From: Xiphydria camelus
Lineage: Eukaryota; Arthropoda; Insecta; Hymenoptera; Xiphydriidae
Assembly: GCA_963678675.1 (NCBI GenBank)
Contig: OY783192.1
Location: forward strand, 26,596,288 to 26,660,287
DNA length: 64,000 nucleotides
Reading direction: 5' to 3'
A program made the position numbers and the translations under genes. Below are positions 44,396-57,600 of the stretch, one piece after another (the first letter of the stretch is position 1; the number at the start of each line of letters is the position of its first letter). The notes beneath the pieces were generated by a model. That model was not told where the DNA came from. It was given only the letters and a program-made list of their open reading frames with translations, and did no database searches.

Positions 44396-45562
44396 GAGAA
44401 TCCGGCTTTCCCCTCTCGCTCATTATCAGTCGCGTTCTCGAATTTCTGTCCGATAACGGAAACGAGAGAAGAGGTCTCTTTGGTTTCAGGACGCTTCGTT
44501 AAGAGGGTAGCCGTGTTCACGCCGGACAACGAGCGGCTTACGATGAACTGTTCCGGCTGTGTGCCTACACGATGGCCGGGAGGACATCCTCCGGCAGCGC
44601 GTAGAGTATTCCGGTATGATTGGTATTTTTTCTACCGAAGCTGAGCAAAATGTTCGATAATCGCTTTCCTAATTTAGTTGGCGCAAAATTTCCACTGATT
44701 TTATTATACCGAATTTTTTTAAAATATAGAAAAACGAATCAATACTTCGAGTTAATTCAAAAAAAGATAATGAAAGAAGTCAATTCAGAAATTTCGTATC
44801 TTGATTACGAATTGTATTTTTCATATTTAAATACATATAAATAATAAACGATGCTCCCCGAATAAACGAGTCTGATGCCAATTTCATCAAAATGTGGACA
44901 ATAATAGATCATTATTGATGGTATCCAAAAATGATCCGAAGAATAAGAATACTGCGATCTTAATATGGTCCATTTTTTATCTCATTTGTATCTACTTTTT
45001 ATTACATTTTGATTTATTTTTAATTTGAAAATGAATTACTGTAATTGATTAAAGATCATTTAAATATCACTTTTAAATTGAAAGTAGATAAAAATATAAT
45101 TAAAAATGAATAAAAATGAGATCAAAAATGAAACACATTGAGATTATAATACTCTTATTCTTCACATCATTTTTGAATCACACATTGGGAATGATCTATT
45201 TTCTATCACATTTTCATTGCATTTTGATGCATTTTTCTTTGTCATGAAGGCAAATATATTGGATCCATGTGTATATATAATCTCCAATTATTGCACAAGA
45301 ATTTCGCGTGTTCATTTTCAGACCAATATAAAATTTGCAATTTTAAAATTTCTTTAACAAATGAAACCATTCCTAATGGAACTAGAATGTGTTTTATCAA
45401 AGAAATGAAATAAAAAATAATTCCTTAATGCCCAAATAATTCGCACAATCATCCTAATATTCGACGCATCTCCTATGAACCGACCAAGGCTTTCGTTCAA
45501 AGTTTTCTCCACAGTTCCGAAACTATCACAACCCCTGATTCACGATAACCTCATGTCCGCAG
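44396..45562. other. no exon seen; degenerate palindrome
   Basis: 44930-45185 is an imperfect inverted repeat (GAATAAGAATACTGCGATCTTAATATG against its complement). A short coding-like piece near 44650-44843 is not recognised. The last bases form the 3' end of the intron before the receptor exon (TCATGTCCGCAG). Confidence 0.45.
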
Positions 45563-45679
45563 ATTGAGAGTGGTAACCGTGGCACCAGCCGCATTCCTCG
45601 CGGTGACCTGTCTGGCCAGCGTGGGAATGACCCTGGCTCTGGCCTTCCTGGCCTTCAACCTCCACTTCCGGCGGCATAA
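45563..45679 (+). CDS. GABA-B-R2: GABA-B-R2 exon a: start of 7TM domain, TM1
   Basis: One leading base completes a codon from the exon upstream. It encodes the end of the linker and helix 1 (FLAVTCLASVGMTLALAFL). Acceptor TGTCCGCAG; donor A|GTAAGC. Confidence 0.9.
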   Translation: MESGNRGTSRIPRGDLSGQRGNDPGSGLPGLQPPLPAA

Positions 45680-48600
45680 GTAAGCCACCCCCATCGATCC
45701 GCAATTTTATTGAACATTTGAATAATCCCACCTATATCGCCCACACGACAGGAGCATAAAGCTCTCAAGTCCCAGGTTGAACAATATGGCGGCTGTCGGA
45801 TGCGCCCTAGTTTACGGAGCCGTGATTCTCTTGGGTCTCGACCACGCCACGCTTCCGGACAGCGACGGCTACTTTCCCGCAGTGTGTACCGTAAGCATCA
45901 TCGTGAGGATCGATGAAACCTATATATGTATATATTCTGTATATAACCGAATCGAAACGAGGAGATGGAAACGTTTGATGATTTGGAAAACTTTTTTGAT
46001 AAACTCTTTCTTTAGGCCAGAGTGTATTTGCTATCAGCCGGATTCTCCTTGGCCTTTGGCTCTATGTTCACGAAAACTTATCGGGTACACAGGATCTTCA
46101 CGAGGAGCCGGAGTGGAGTAGTGAAGAACAAGGTACGTCGAATGGCGCATACGAAGAGTTATTGGCGCGTTCGATATTCTTCATCTATCTTCTTAATACA
46201 ACATTGACGCGATATCTGTATTATTCTTTATATAGTCCAGATGCAACATTTTAAATTTCCAGTAGCATTAAATCTACGATAAATTCAAATGCTAAGAAAA
46301 ATTAGAAGCCGAGTTATTGCTCTTTAAAACTCTATCATATATACATACATCACATTTCAAATTGTAGCTGCATCACTTTTAAAAAGTTTTAGTCCAAAAA
46401 ATAGAAAAACCTACTTCCGGACGACCCTTCACCCTTTCAATTTAGAAACGCTATATCGATACAATTGTATACGTCATTTCAGCTCCTCCAGGATACTCAA
46501 CTCATTAGCCTCATCTTCGTCCTGCTGTTGATCGACGGTCTCGTCGTAACCTTGTGGGTGACGCTGGACCCCATGGAGAGGCACCTGCGTAACTTAACGT
46601 TAGAGATCAATGCGCACGACCGAGGTGTGGTTTATCAGCCCCAGGTAATCGACCCGTCATTCTCGCGGTTGGAGATTGAGCCGAATATAATTGGTACCAT
46701 TAATGGAACTTTAATTAACCGGTCCTAAGCTCCAACCATCCTCGCTTAGGTGGAGGTGTGCCGGTCTCAGCATACGAACGGTTGGCTGGGTGCGTTATAC
46801 GTCTACAAGGGACTCCTTCTGGTAGTGGGAGTTTACATGGCTTGGGAAACTAGGTAAAGTAGACGCGACGACGATACTATCATCGTCCGTGACTCGCTTT
46901 AGCTTTTAGCGATGCCGCCGAAAGGGTGCTCCCGCGAAGCTGTACGATTTCTCGAGTAAAGTTACCGCGCGCGATGGTCATCACGTCCGAAGATAGTTTC
47001 CCGTTAGAGGAATCTCACCGAAACGCTCCTCGTAGACACGTCAAAATACCGGCGTTGAACGACTCCCAGTACATCGGCATGAGCGTCTACTCGGTGGTGA
47101 TTACTTCCGGTATCGTAGTGGTGCTCGCCAATCTGATGTCCGATCGAGCGACCCTAGCATTCGTGACGATCACGACACTGATCCTCGCGTCGACGACCTC
47201 CACTCTGGCCCTGCTCTTCCTGCCCCAATTGGCGCATATATTAGCGGGCGAACGGGCCGATCCGGTGGTGCAAAGTCTGGGCTTGAAAATAGAGTGCAAC
47301 ACGAGGAGATTCGTCACGGACGACAGAAGGTACGTCGCCATGGTTCATGTCAGAGGAAGGCTAGGTGTAGTGGACGAGATATTCCTCTCTCTTTGTTCAA
47401 TATCTGTGACGTCGAGATTACGACGATTGTTTGAGTTCGGGACACGAGCAAATTGGGACTGGTCGATATATCGATTGTCTCGCTATAAGCCGGGATTTGA
47501 CGCTCGGAAAACACAGCGAGGAGCTGATCGATGGAATAGTTGCGCCGCGCGAAAGGTGCCACGCTGCCTTCCCTCGTCGTCCTTCTCTAAAATTCGCAGC
47601 TTATCGAAATGGAAACTGTCGTCTTCGCGGATATTTAGTGTGCTGTTTTTCGTTAAACTCGTCACTCGGAGCAGCTGATATGGTGGAGGCGATATGTTCG
47701 CACGTTCAAACAATGCGGCTTCTCGTCACAGGGAGCTACAGTATCGGGTGGAGGTGCAAAACAGGGTCTACCGCAGAGAGATGGCTCAGTTGGAACTGGA
47801 ACTAGCGAGGCTGGAGAAACAATTGGGGCAAGAACCTCCGGGTACCTCTCAAGCCTCCTCGAGTGCCTCCATTCCGCAGAGAAACCCCAGCATAGGCGGT
47901 GGACTTCCTCTGCTGTTGCTCAGCGTATTACCACCGGTAATACCGAGAGCGAGCTGGCCTTCCGCCGATCCCTCCGGTAAGATCACTAAGCTAACGTCGG
48001 TATTGCGAAGATCCATCGTGCCGATATTTCGAGATACGGTGCTTCACTCGTACGTTGGATCTCTATTTGCGAAACTCACAATAGGGATGATAAAAATTAA
48101 CGAACTTTTCGCTATTGTTTCCCGCTCTTCAGGTACCTCCGAAAGGTGACGCATATTCGTTTTATTGCACGCATTCGTTCATGCCTGACTTGACATTGGA
48201 AACATTTGACCTAGTAACTGCCTACAAAGATAGAGTAGGAAAACGATTTTCGAAACCTCATTATTATGCGTATTATGTACCTCATACAGTAGCCATGAAA
48301 GCAATGATCCATCTAGTCGAAAAGTTCACCTATTACGTAACGTTTATGTGGTAAACACGTCGAAATATCCGATCGAGCAGTGCTCATCCATGTGAGAAAT
48401 TTATTTATGAACAAAGTAGAAGCTATAATATTGTATATATAAATGGACGGATCTTAACTGCGCATGCCCTCAGATGTTCTATATATAATATGTACAGTTA
48501 GACAAAAAAAAATTATTTATGTGGCATCATTTTTTTCACATAACTTTACTAACTGAACGGTGAATGAAATAATAAATATACGTCTATATAGACCGATTTA

Positions 48601-51600
48601 AATTCCAGTTAACGTGTTTTAGCCTTTTTGAAAAAATCTAATAACAACTGAACAACTGGACTATAGCAGTTCTTACTGTAATCTAAGAAAATTAATTTTC
48701 CCTCACTCATGCCCATTTCGAGGCCTTTTCCAGCCTATTTTTAGACCGTAAGATAGCGTTTTTCCCGCGTGGCACCGACCGGGAGTCCGCAGGCTGTTAA
48801 AAGATTGCTTAGTCTGAAGTGGGTCCTTTTTCCAAACTGATAAACGCAACGCGAAATGAGCCGTGTATACTTCTGTTTGTTTTGTTTTGAGAAATGGGCA
48901 TTCGTGAGAAAAAGTAGTATATGTCATTCGGCTGAAATCCTCGGATTTTTAAGACTGTGTTTAGGTTGTAGCATGAGGCATGGTGGAGGGACGAGGCTCG
49001 CCGAAGGCCCATACCCACACCATTCCTCGTGTTACGACCTAATTAAATACAGTCTGAAAAAACCTCGGATTTCCACCTAATGACATAAGATACTATTTTT
49101 CTGTCATTTTAGGAAAAAAGCCGAAACATTTAACCTGCAGAACATTAAAAGTTACCCGGATCCGTAAACTTTTATTAAATATTGTTGGCGCATTAAAAAA
49201 GTTATGCTATCTAAGAAAATAAAAAATCGTAATTTACCAGAAAATAGCTCGATTTTCGACTTTTTTAGATGGCGTAGTTTTTTTATGCATCAATGAAATA
49301 TAATGAAAATTTGTAGGTTGAGGTACCTAACTTTTAACGCTCTACAGAATGAATAGTTCAAATCTTTTCTAAAATAATCGAGAAAAATTGTTTTTCTTAT
49401 ATTTAAATGAGAACTCTCAGCCAACAATTATGAATCTGTTACATTACCCTGAGAGCACATAAAGGTAACATATTTACATAACAGGGTTATGTATTCGATA
49501 TGTAAAATATACGGTATGTTCCGCTCAGGTTAATCATGGCGAGTGTGGCATAATTTGTTCATTCTTATCCCGTCGACCAATTATGGATTAACGGCATAAG
49601 TATTAACTGACAACCAAGCTCTGACTGTCAGTCAATACTTATGTCGTCAATCTATCATTGATCGGCGGGACAAGTATAGGCAAATTAGGCCACACCCGCC
49701 ATGACTAACCTGAGCGGAATACCCAATATATAACTTTGTCACATATTACACAAATTATGTAACCCATATGTAATAGTTACATCATAACAAATAAATCACG
49801 AATATATTATAATATAATATATATATTCAATATTATAACTTTTCAACCAATACGTATACATTACATAAATTATATAAAGTATTGCATATATATAGCATTT
49901 CATTCACAATAGATACATCGCACATGTTACATATGAGGCGGTAAAAGGCAAAGTGGTGTAAGTCACTTTTTTGCCATTTTAAGATAATGGCGAAAAACGT
50001 TATCTACATAATCAAATGTGTTATCTATAATAGTGGTGTAAGTTATAACTTCGTTCAAAGGTCCATAGGATGGCAGCACAAATACGAACGGCAAACTAGA
50101 AACGGGTACAAACGGCAACATTTCTATTAAATTCTTCTGTTTCTTGAAATTACTTACACCACTTTGCCTTTTACCGCCTCATATGAGGGGTATAGATGCA
50201 AAACCCGACAAGTCCATTTTTGTGAAATTTGAGTTTGATACGGGAATTTGTTCTTTATAAGTACCTACGTGCATAAGGTCGAACATAATTTAGGTACAAA
50301 TTCCACCTTAAACCGTTAATAATATAAGGTAGAAAATACGCTTGCAAATGCAAGGCAATGGCCGTCTGCATCAGTTTTTGACGTCTCCTGTGAATTGCTA
50401 TAAATGAGACTTGTCGGGTTTTGCATCTGGGGTATTCCATGCCAAGTCACCGAGTTTTTGACTCGACCCTCTTCGATTTCGCTCATTTTTTGATATGTTT
50501 TAGTACTTATTCAAAGCAACTTGTACACCAATTTTTAGCCTTTTATTCCAAACTGTTATTGAGTAATCGATTTTTTAAATTTTGAAGCAAAAAATGTTCA
50601 ATTAATGATAGACTAGTAATAAATATCGATATCTATAAAAAGTGTAGGATATCATTTTTTTCGTCTTTAAATGTAGTTTCAGAAAATAAATAAAAGAAAA
50701 GTATTCGAAGTAATTATAACTTGGTTATTAACGTTTAAAGATTTAAATCGACATTTTCAAAAAGTCCGACCCCTTTGATTTTTTTTGAAAAATTTTCCCA
50801 AAATTCTACTCCATATTATGCAACTTTTAAGCTGCAGTTTGAGATGTGATCACAATTTTTCTATTTTTTATCGAATATTGAAAATTTAATTTTTTTTCTT
50901 TTAGGGGATTGAATTATCTATAATTTCACTCTCTTGACTAAATATCATCCAAAAACATTAAAAACAATTTTATTGAAAGCGATCAAATTATTTTAATCTA
51001 TTTAAAACATTTTATTTGGTCATATCATTTTACACTTCATATAATCTTTTTTATTATTATTTTTTCTCACTTAACAATTGCTTATTATATTTCTTAATTG
51101 TACTGTGATGTGTAAACTTGTCTGAAAGGGAAAACGACTTTACTTCCACAATAGGATTTAGTAAACGCGTAATTTTATGGATTTTCTGTGTCGCTGGTAT
51201 CGGTTTTGCATTTCTGAAGCGATCTTCCAATTTTTCTTTCATTGCATTATATTCTTGAATTTTTGAGAACCGGATTTTTATATTTGTTAAATTTTTCGAC
51301 GACCACTCGAACAATTGTATCGGTGTTAATATTTGTAGATGATGTGGCAACTGCAGACTAACTCGTGCGGCCATTTTTTTAACTGTCCCGCCTATTCCAT
51401 CACAAGGTCCTTTGCCGTGTGCCGTTGCAAAAAAAATTCCATTCCGCATTTATTCCATAGTCTTCTTTATAATAAGATAAATTAATGCAATGCTTATAAT
51501 TCTTATATTGTTGAGGTGCACCATCCGAAAAGAAAAAAATTTTGTGAACTTCAGATGACAGAGATTTAATAAAATTGATAATAACCCCAGAGTAGACATG

Positions 51601-54600
51601 AACAGCAATAGCATCATGATTTAAGCAATCAGAAATAATAACCATACTTTGATGAGTAAGTTCATTATCTATCTTATAATAAATAACTACAGTGTATACC
51701 GTCGCTTGATCGTTATTCCAGTGGAATCCCGGTGCAGCATCCTGAACGAATGCATAATTTTCAGCAAAATCAATTACTTACTATGAATTCATGCTCTTTC
51801 AAAGATTCTTTAAGAACTCTCAAATAAGCTGCTTGCTCTTTTGCAATAAAATTATGTGGCAATAAAACCTTAAGTTTTTCACAAAAGCAATTAAAAAATA
51901 GAAAATATATATAAAAAGCAATCGTTAAGTGAGAAAAATAATAATAAAAAAGATTATATGAAGTGTAAAATGATATGACTAAATAAAATATTTTAAATTG
52001 ATTAAAATAATTTGATCGCTTTCAATAAAATTGTTTTTCATGTTTTTGGACGATATTTAGTCAAGAGAGTAAAATTATAGATAATTTAATCCAAAAAAAA
52101 ATTAAATTATCAATATTCGATAAAAAATAGAAAAAATTGTGATCACATCTCAAGCTGCGGCTTAAAAGTTGCGTGATATGGAGTAGAATTTTGGGAACAT
52201 TTTTTTTAAAAATCGAAGGGGTCGGACTTTTTGAAAATGTCGATTTTAATTTTTAAGCGTTAATAATTAAGTGATAATTACTTCGAATAATTTGCTTTTA
52301 TTTATTTTCTGAAACTACATTTAAAGACGAAAAAAATGATACCCTACTTTTTATAGATATCGATATTTATTACTAGTCTATCGTTAATTGAACATTTTTT
52401 GCTTCAAAATTTAAAAAATCGATTACTCTATAACGGTTTGGAATAAAAGGCTAAAAACTGGTGTACACGTTGCTTTTAATAAGTACTAAAACATATAAAA
52501 AAATGAGCAAAATCGAAGAGGGTCGAGTCAAAAACTCGGTGATTTGGCATGGAATGCCCCATGATCTATACCCCTCATATAAAATATATAATTCTTCGAC
52601 TAGTAAGCATACATAACACAAAATATGCATATATATCACGAATATTACATTTGCGATACTTGACCAAACTAGGTAGCAGTATTACGTAACATGGCTGGCT
52701 GGATACATATGTATATGTTATGTATTGTAACATGGTTGACTCTCTGTTATTATTCAGTTGTCATTAGATTTTTCGAAAAAGCTGAAATACGTCTACTGAG
52801 AAGTTTGAATTGATCTGTACGGGGTGTTCTCAAACCTCTGGCCCAGAGGAAAACTCTGTTCATTAAAAAATTACGGACATAATGCAATTGATTTTATTGA
52901 AATTCGTTAAAAATTTACGGAGAAATTAATTATTAAAAAGTAATTAATACTTTGAATTTATTTGGCATTCATGATGTCATATCAAGGCTCATGAAGATAA
53001 TTGCAATTGCTATCGTTATTATAAACATTATCTTCATGAGCCTTGATATAACGTCATCAATGCCGAATAAATTCAAAATATTAATTAGGTACTTTTTAAT
53101 AATTAATTTCTCCGTAAATTCTCAACGGATTTCAATAAAATCAATTGCATTAGGTCCGTAATTTTTTAATGAACATAGGGTTTTCCTCTGGGTTAGAGGT
53201 TTGAGAACACCCGGTATAGGTATGTGTTTATTAATTCACTTACTGTTCAATTAATAAAGTTATGTGAAAAGAAAATGATAGCATGCAAATATTTTCTTTA
53301 TCTACTGTATACGTACCTATATAAAGTGTATAGAAATTACATACAATAATTTTTACATATAAATTGTTATTTACATATAAGTGTTCTATATGGATACTCA
53401 CAGGAATAATGTTTCAAGCATACCAGTGATATATAACAGTTACCTATATAACCCGCGCAGTAATAGATTTATGCAATCATATATGTGTCTACCACGCGTT
53501 AACTTTATATAACAAATACAATTTTAGACTCGGGCAACAGTTTCAGTACCCGAACTGTTCACATACTGAGAAAGTATGTATAATGAATAGAAGTATATTT
53601 AAATGTCGCGAAATAAATATTTTATTAAGGGCCGGTTTTACCAACACGGTATAAACGCGGTATAGCGCTCTACTGAGAATAACCAGCAATAAGCCTTATG
53701 GTTATTCTCAGTATAGCGCTATACCGCGCTTATACCTGTTGGTAAAACCGGCCCTAAGTCAAAAAACAGGAGATTAACTATTAAAACATTTATTTGTCTT
53801 CAATTATTGCTTTGAAACAATGATTTAAGGCAAATAAATACTACAGTAGTTAACGAATATTTTCTTGCACCAAGGATATATTTATTTTTTTGGATATATC
53901 CAAGTGTACCCTCCTTTATCAATAAGTAAATCTTTTTCTATGTGCCCTCCAATGCTGAGTATGCTACAGCGCTCTCGTGCGAATTTTAGCTCTCAAGGAA
54001 ACGAGAAATGTTTCCTTCACTAAATATCAAATGACACGTGTACATATATCGTAATCGCACTCATCCCTTATTCACAAGAGTAACGAACCAACGATCCGAC
54101 GTATCGAACGATCTGACGTCTGCACATTGGTCGCATGTTTCTCTATATCTTCAAAACATCGAATTTAGATATCCACCTATTCATGTTTTACTGTACATAC
54201 GCGAGATTTTTTCCATCATTACCCCTACTCGAGCCAAGAGTTTTTCCCAAGTAATACAGAATTCAAAGGGTACATAAAAAAAAACTTAAAAACAGAATTC
54301 GATGACTATTTTTAAAGTCGACGAGTATATTAACATATCCTAGGAGATGGGAAAAACATCTAGCCAAAATTGACCCATAAAACATTCAGAAGAAAAATGT
54401 CAACACTCTTTGAGTTCTACATTATTTGAGGGTGTACTTATCGCCCCCGTTATAGCACAAAACACTTGTTCCGAAAAATCAGGCATGCGTCGAGGAACCG
54501 TAGCGTTTAGCAGTCAGCCAGACTTGGAGGATGGTCCCAGAAGGAGTCTGGCGGACATTTACAAGTTACATCAACGCAGAGAGACGGAGGGACCGAATCG

Positions 54601-57600
54601 ACTGGGCGTCTTTCAGCGGCTGTTCAGCCTCTTCGGCAGTCGACCCAGTAGTCGGAAGACGTCCACCGCCTCGTTTACCGGTAAATCCATTGTTATTTAT
54701 CGAGCTGTCTGAAGTCTACTCTAGAGTCTGCGGAAGAAACCGAGCGTTCTCGTTGTTCCACGCAATTTAGGGGTGGCTTCCGCGCTGAGAGTTCACATGG
54801 GCTACATAGCTGGTCTGGTGCCAGGGACCAAAGCCGCCTCGACTTGCCAGGTGGACACTCAGGGTGTTCGGCCGCCTCATCCGAGATGTGGCTCCGGACC
54901 AATTATCAGTATTACCAGCGAGGAGGACCGTCGATTGAGCCTGGGTTTGCGGCGGAAGGAAAGCAGCGAGCCCAGGGTTAACTTCAGTCTACCACCACGT
55001 GAGTCTACTCCTCTTTTTCTTTCAGAGCATTCATTCGAATTATGAGATCTGCTTATCGGCGACGAACAGTTATATGAATGCTAATTATTAATTTGGTATT
55101 CAAATGTGACGCATTTCATTTTATAAATTTCTAGCTTTTGCCTATGACTTTATCCGGAAATCAAAACTACCTTAGAAGTGCTCTCAAATATTCTGAATGT
55201 TGATTGTCAAACTCTTTGAGAACCAAGCCGACTCGCTCGATCCTAAACATTTTCCACTTCGCGTGTCAACTTTTTTCTCTTTGCTTCGGAGGTTCTCGAG
55301 GAAATATTTATTTTCTTCCCTTTTGGCATTATGAAATCCTACGTAATTAATCAATATATATAAACCAACATATTATTCACACAAACATGTGAAAGCGAAG
55401 TTAAATACTTACAAAAACTATTGTCTACCTGAGTTCATTGTGCGAAAGTTTATGGAAAACTGCCTATAAAAAATGTAGCTTGCCTGTTCACCACTATGCG
55501 AGTGTTAGTGAAAACTGCCCTACTCTTCTTGCGTCTTGACTCGCATTCTTCAGCTTTTCGAACAAAGCCGATTCGAATCACCTACACCCGGGGACACGGT
55601 ATCTGTCGCTGGTGACTTTTTTTAAACGTTATTTTTAAACGTACTAACCAATAATTAATAATCCTCATGCTTTCATTAACGAGAGTAGACGCCACCGTAG
55701 CTAATGAGCGCATGAGAATGAATTATTCATTGGTTAGTACGTTTAAAAATAACGTTTAAAAAAAGTCACCAGCGACAGATACCGTGTCCCCGGGTGTACA
55801 TAGCGCTTTCCAAATAGCCACGCGCGTCCCAACTTAAATACGTGCGGGGCTGTAGAGGTCATCCGACATTTAACTGCGTCCGTGTGACCCATAATGTTTA
55901 GAATCTACGCTCCTATAAATCTCAAATTATTATAACTTGAGTTTTGAGGTACTTCGGCGAATTTGGGCTTCTTTCTGCCCCGGAGGATGCTCTGCGCTGT
56001 CGATTCCTAATTATTTCCAGTAACTGCCTGTTTTCTCCGAGGAAATACTGCGGAACCTGCCTCTAGTTCGTAAATGCGCTTATCGACGCAAATATAGGGA
56101 GTATCAAACTCAGTTATTTTCTACAGAAACTATGTGACAGCGAGAAGTGACCATTCCAACTTCTATGCCCAAAGATAAAAAATGACATAGGTTCTGTGAA
56201 AAACAATTGAGTTCAATACTCCCTACATTTGCGTCGAAAAGCGCATTTACAAACTAGAGGCATGTTCCGCGGTATTTCTTCGGAAGAAACAGCCAGCTAC
56301 AAGAAATAATTGAGAATCGATGGCGCGGAGCATCCTACGGAACGGAAAGTAGCCCAAATTCGCCATAAGTACACCTAACATCAATGATTTTGATCGACCC
56401 GCTTTGGATGACGGTACTTCCATTGAGTGAACCGTAGTTGAATGATACGAGCGGATCTTCTTGTTTTGCCATGAAGCACCAATCAACTTTAGCCTTAATG
56501 GCAAAACATTCACTTGAACTTTTAGCTACGGTCGACTCGATTGAAGTACCGTCACCGAAAGCGGATCGATCATAATCATTAATGCTAGGTATAGGGTGAT
56601 CGAACTGGTTTGTCGGACAGTACCACTTGTCGGACACTTTCCACAAACAAGGACCAGTTGTCCGAAAAATGGTACAAAAGTGCCTGAAAATTTGTCTATG
56701 GTGTCCGAAAACTGATAAAACTAACTTTCTGACTTTCAAATCAAAAAATAATTAGCGTGCAATGTTTCCTTTTCCTCTCAATCCATTCTTCACACTTCAA
56801 AATATAATTTACGCCGACAGAATTTGTTTCATAGCATAAACTAACCATTTTATTAAGTGTTCAATGCAGTAAAACAGTTAGATGTCCGAAAACCAGTTCG
56901 GTCACCCTACCTCAAAACTCTAAAAACGGTGTACAATTCTGCAACTGTCGAACTGTCAAAACTGTCTATCCATATTTGATAAAAGACTCATTCGTTTTTA
57001 GATGATTTCGTTCAGCATTCTTCCATATCGCATAGGAAATGATATGGACAGTTAACTTAGATTCACTTGCTTGCAAGGAAATATGCAGAGAAATAGTTAT
57101 TCCAGAAATAAGAATCCACGTTTACTACAATAGGTACCTACAGAAGCACCTTAAAGCATTTTTATATAATTATACAGAACTAATTTAATCAAAAATGCAA
57201 CTCTTAAATATGTATACGATGTGCAGATAATACGGATAGTGTGTGTGTACGGTGTGCAATAACTTCATATAATTACTATTTTCGCAGAAACTGCCACGAG
57301 CCGATCCTCGTCCAAGGAAAAATTTCGCGGCTCGCCACGTTTTCCCCACCGTATCGTCCCAGCTAACAGTCTAAGCGCCATTCAATCCCCCGGCTTAATT
57401 GAGCCGCATCGTTGGCACTCGATGGAGGATGCGACGAAGTCGAGGACCTGTTCCATGTCCCGCGGCTCGTCCTTGAGTCCTAATCGCGATGTGTGGGCGA
57501 CGCGAGAAGTCGGCATTCCTCTGAGCGAGTTAGCGGATAGCGCCAGAGGGAAGAAGCGACCCGAAACCCTGGCCCTGACAATCCCAGCCAACTCGGACGT

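Noticed and set aside
46926..47678. A 250-codon open frame on + over receptor exon f
   Set aside because: It runs through both flanking introns. The class C alignment and the splice sites at 47035/47036 and 47329/47330 explain only the middle part as coding.
47087..47713. Minus-strand frames opposite the receptor exons
   Set aside because: They mirror the coding strand and show no domain.
52952..53161. 69-codon frame in receptor intron
   Set aside because: It lies wholly within the palindromic MITE 52820-53214.
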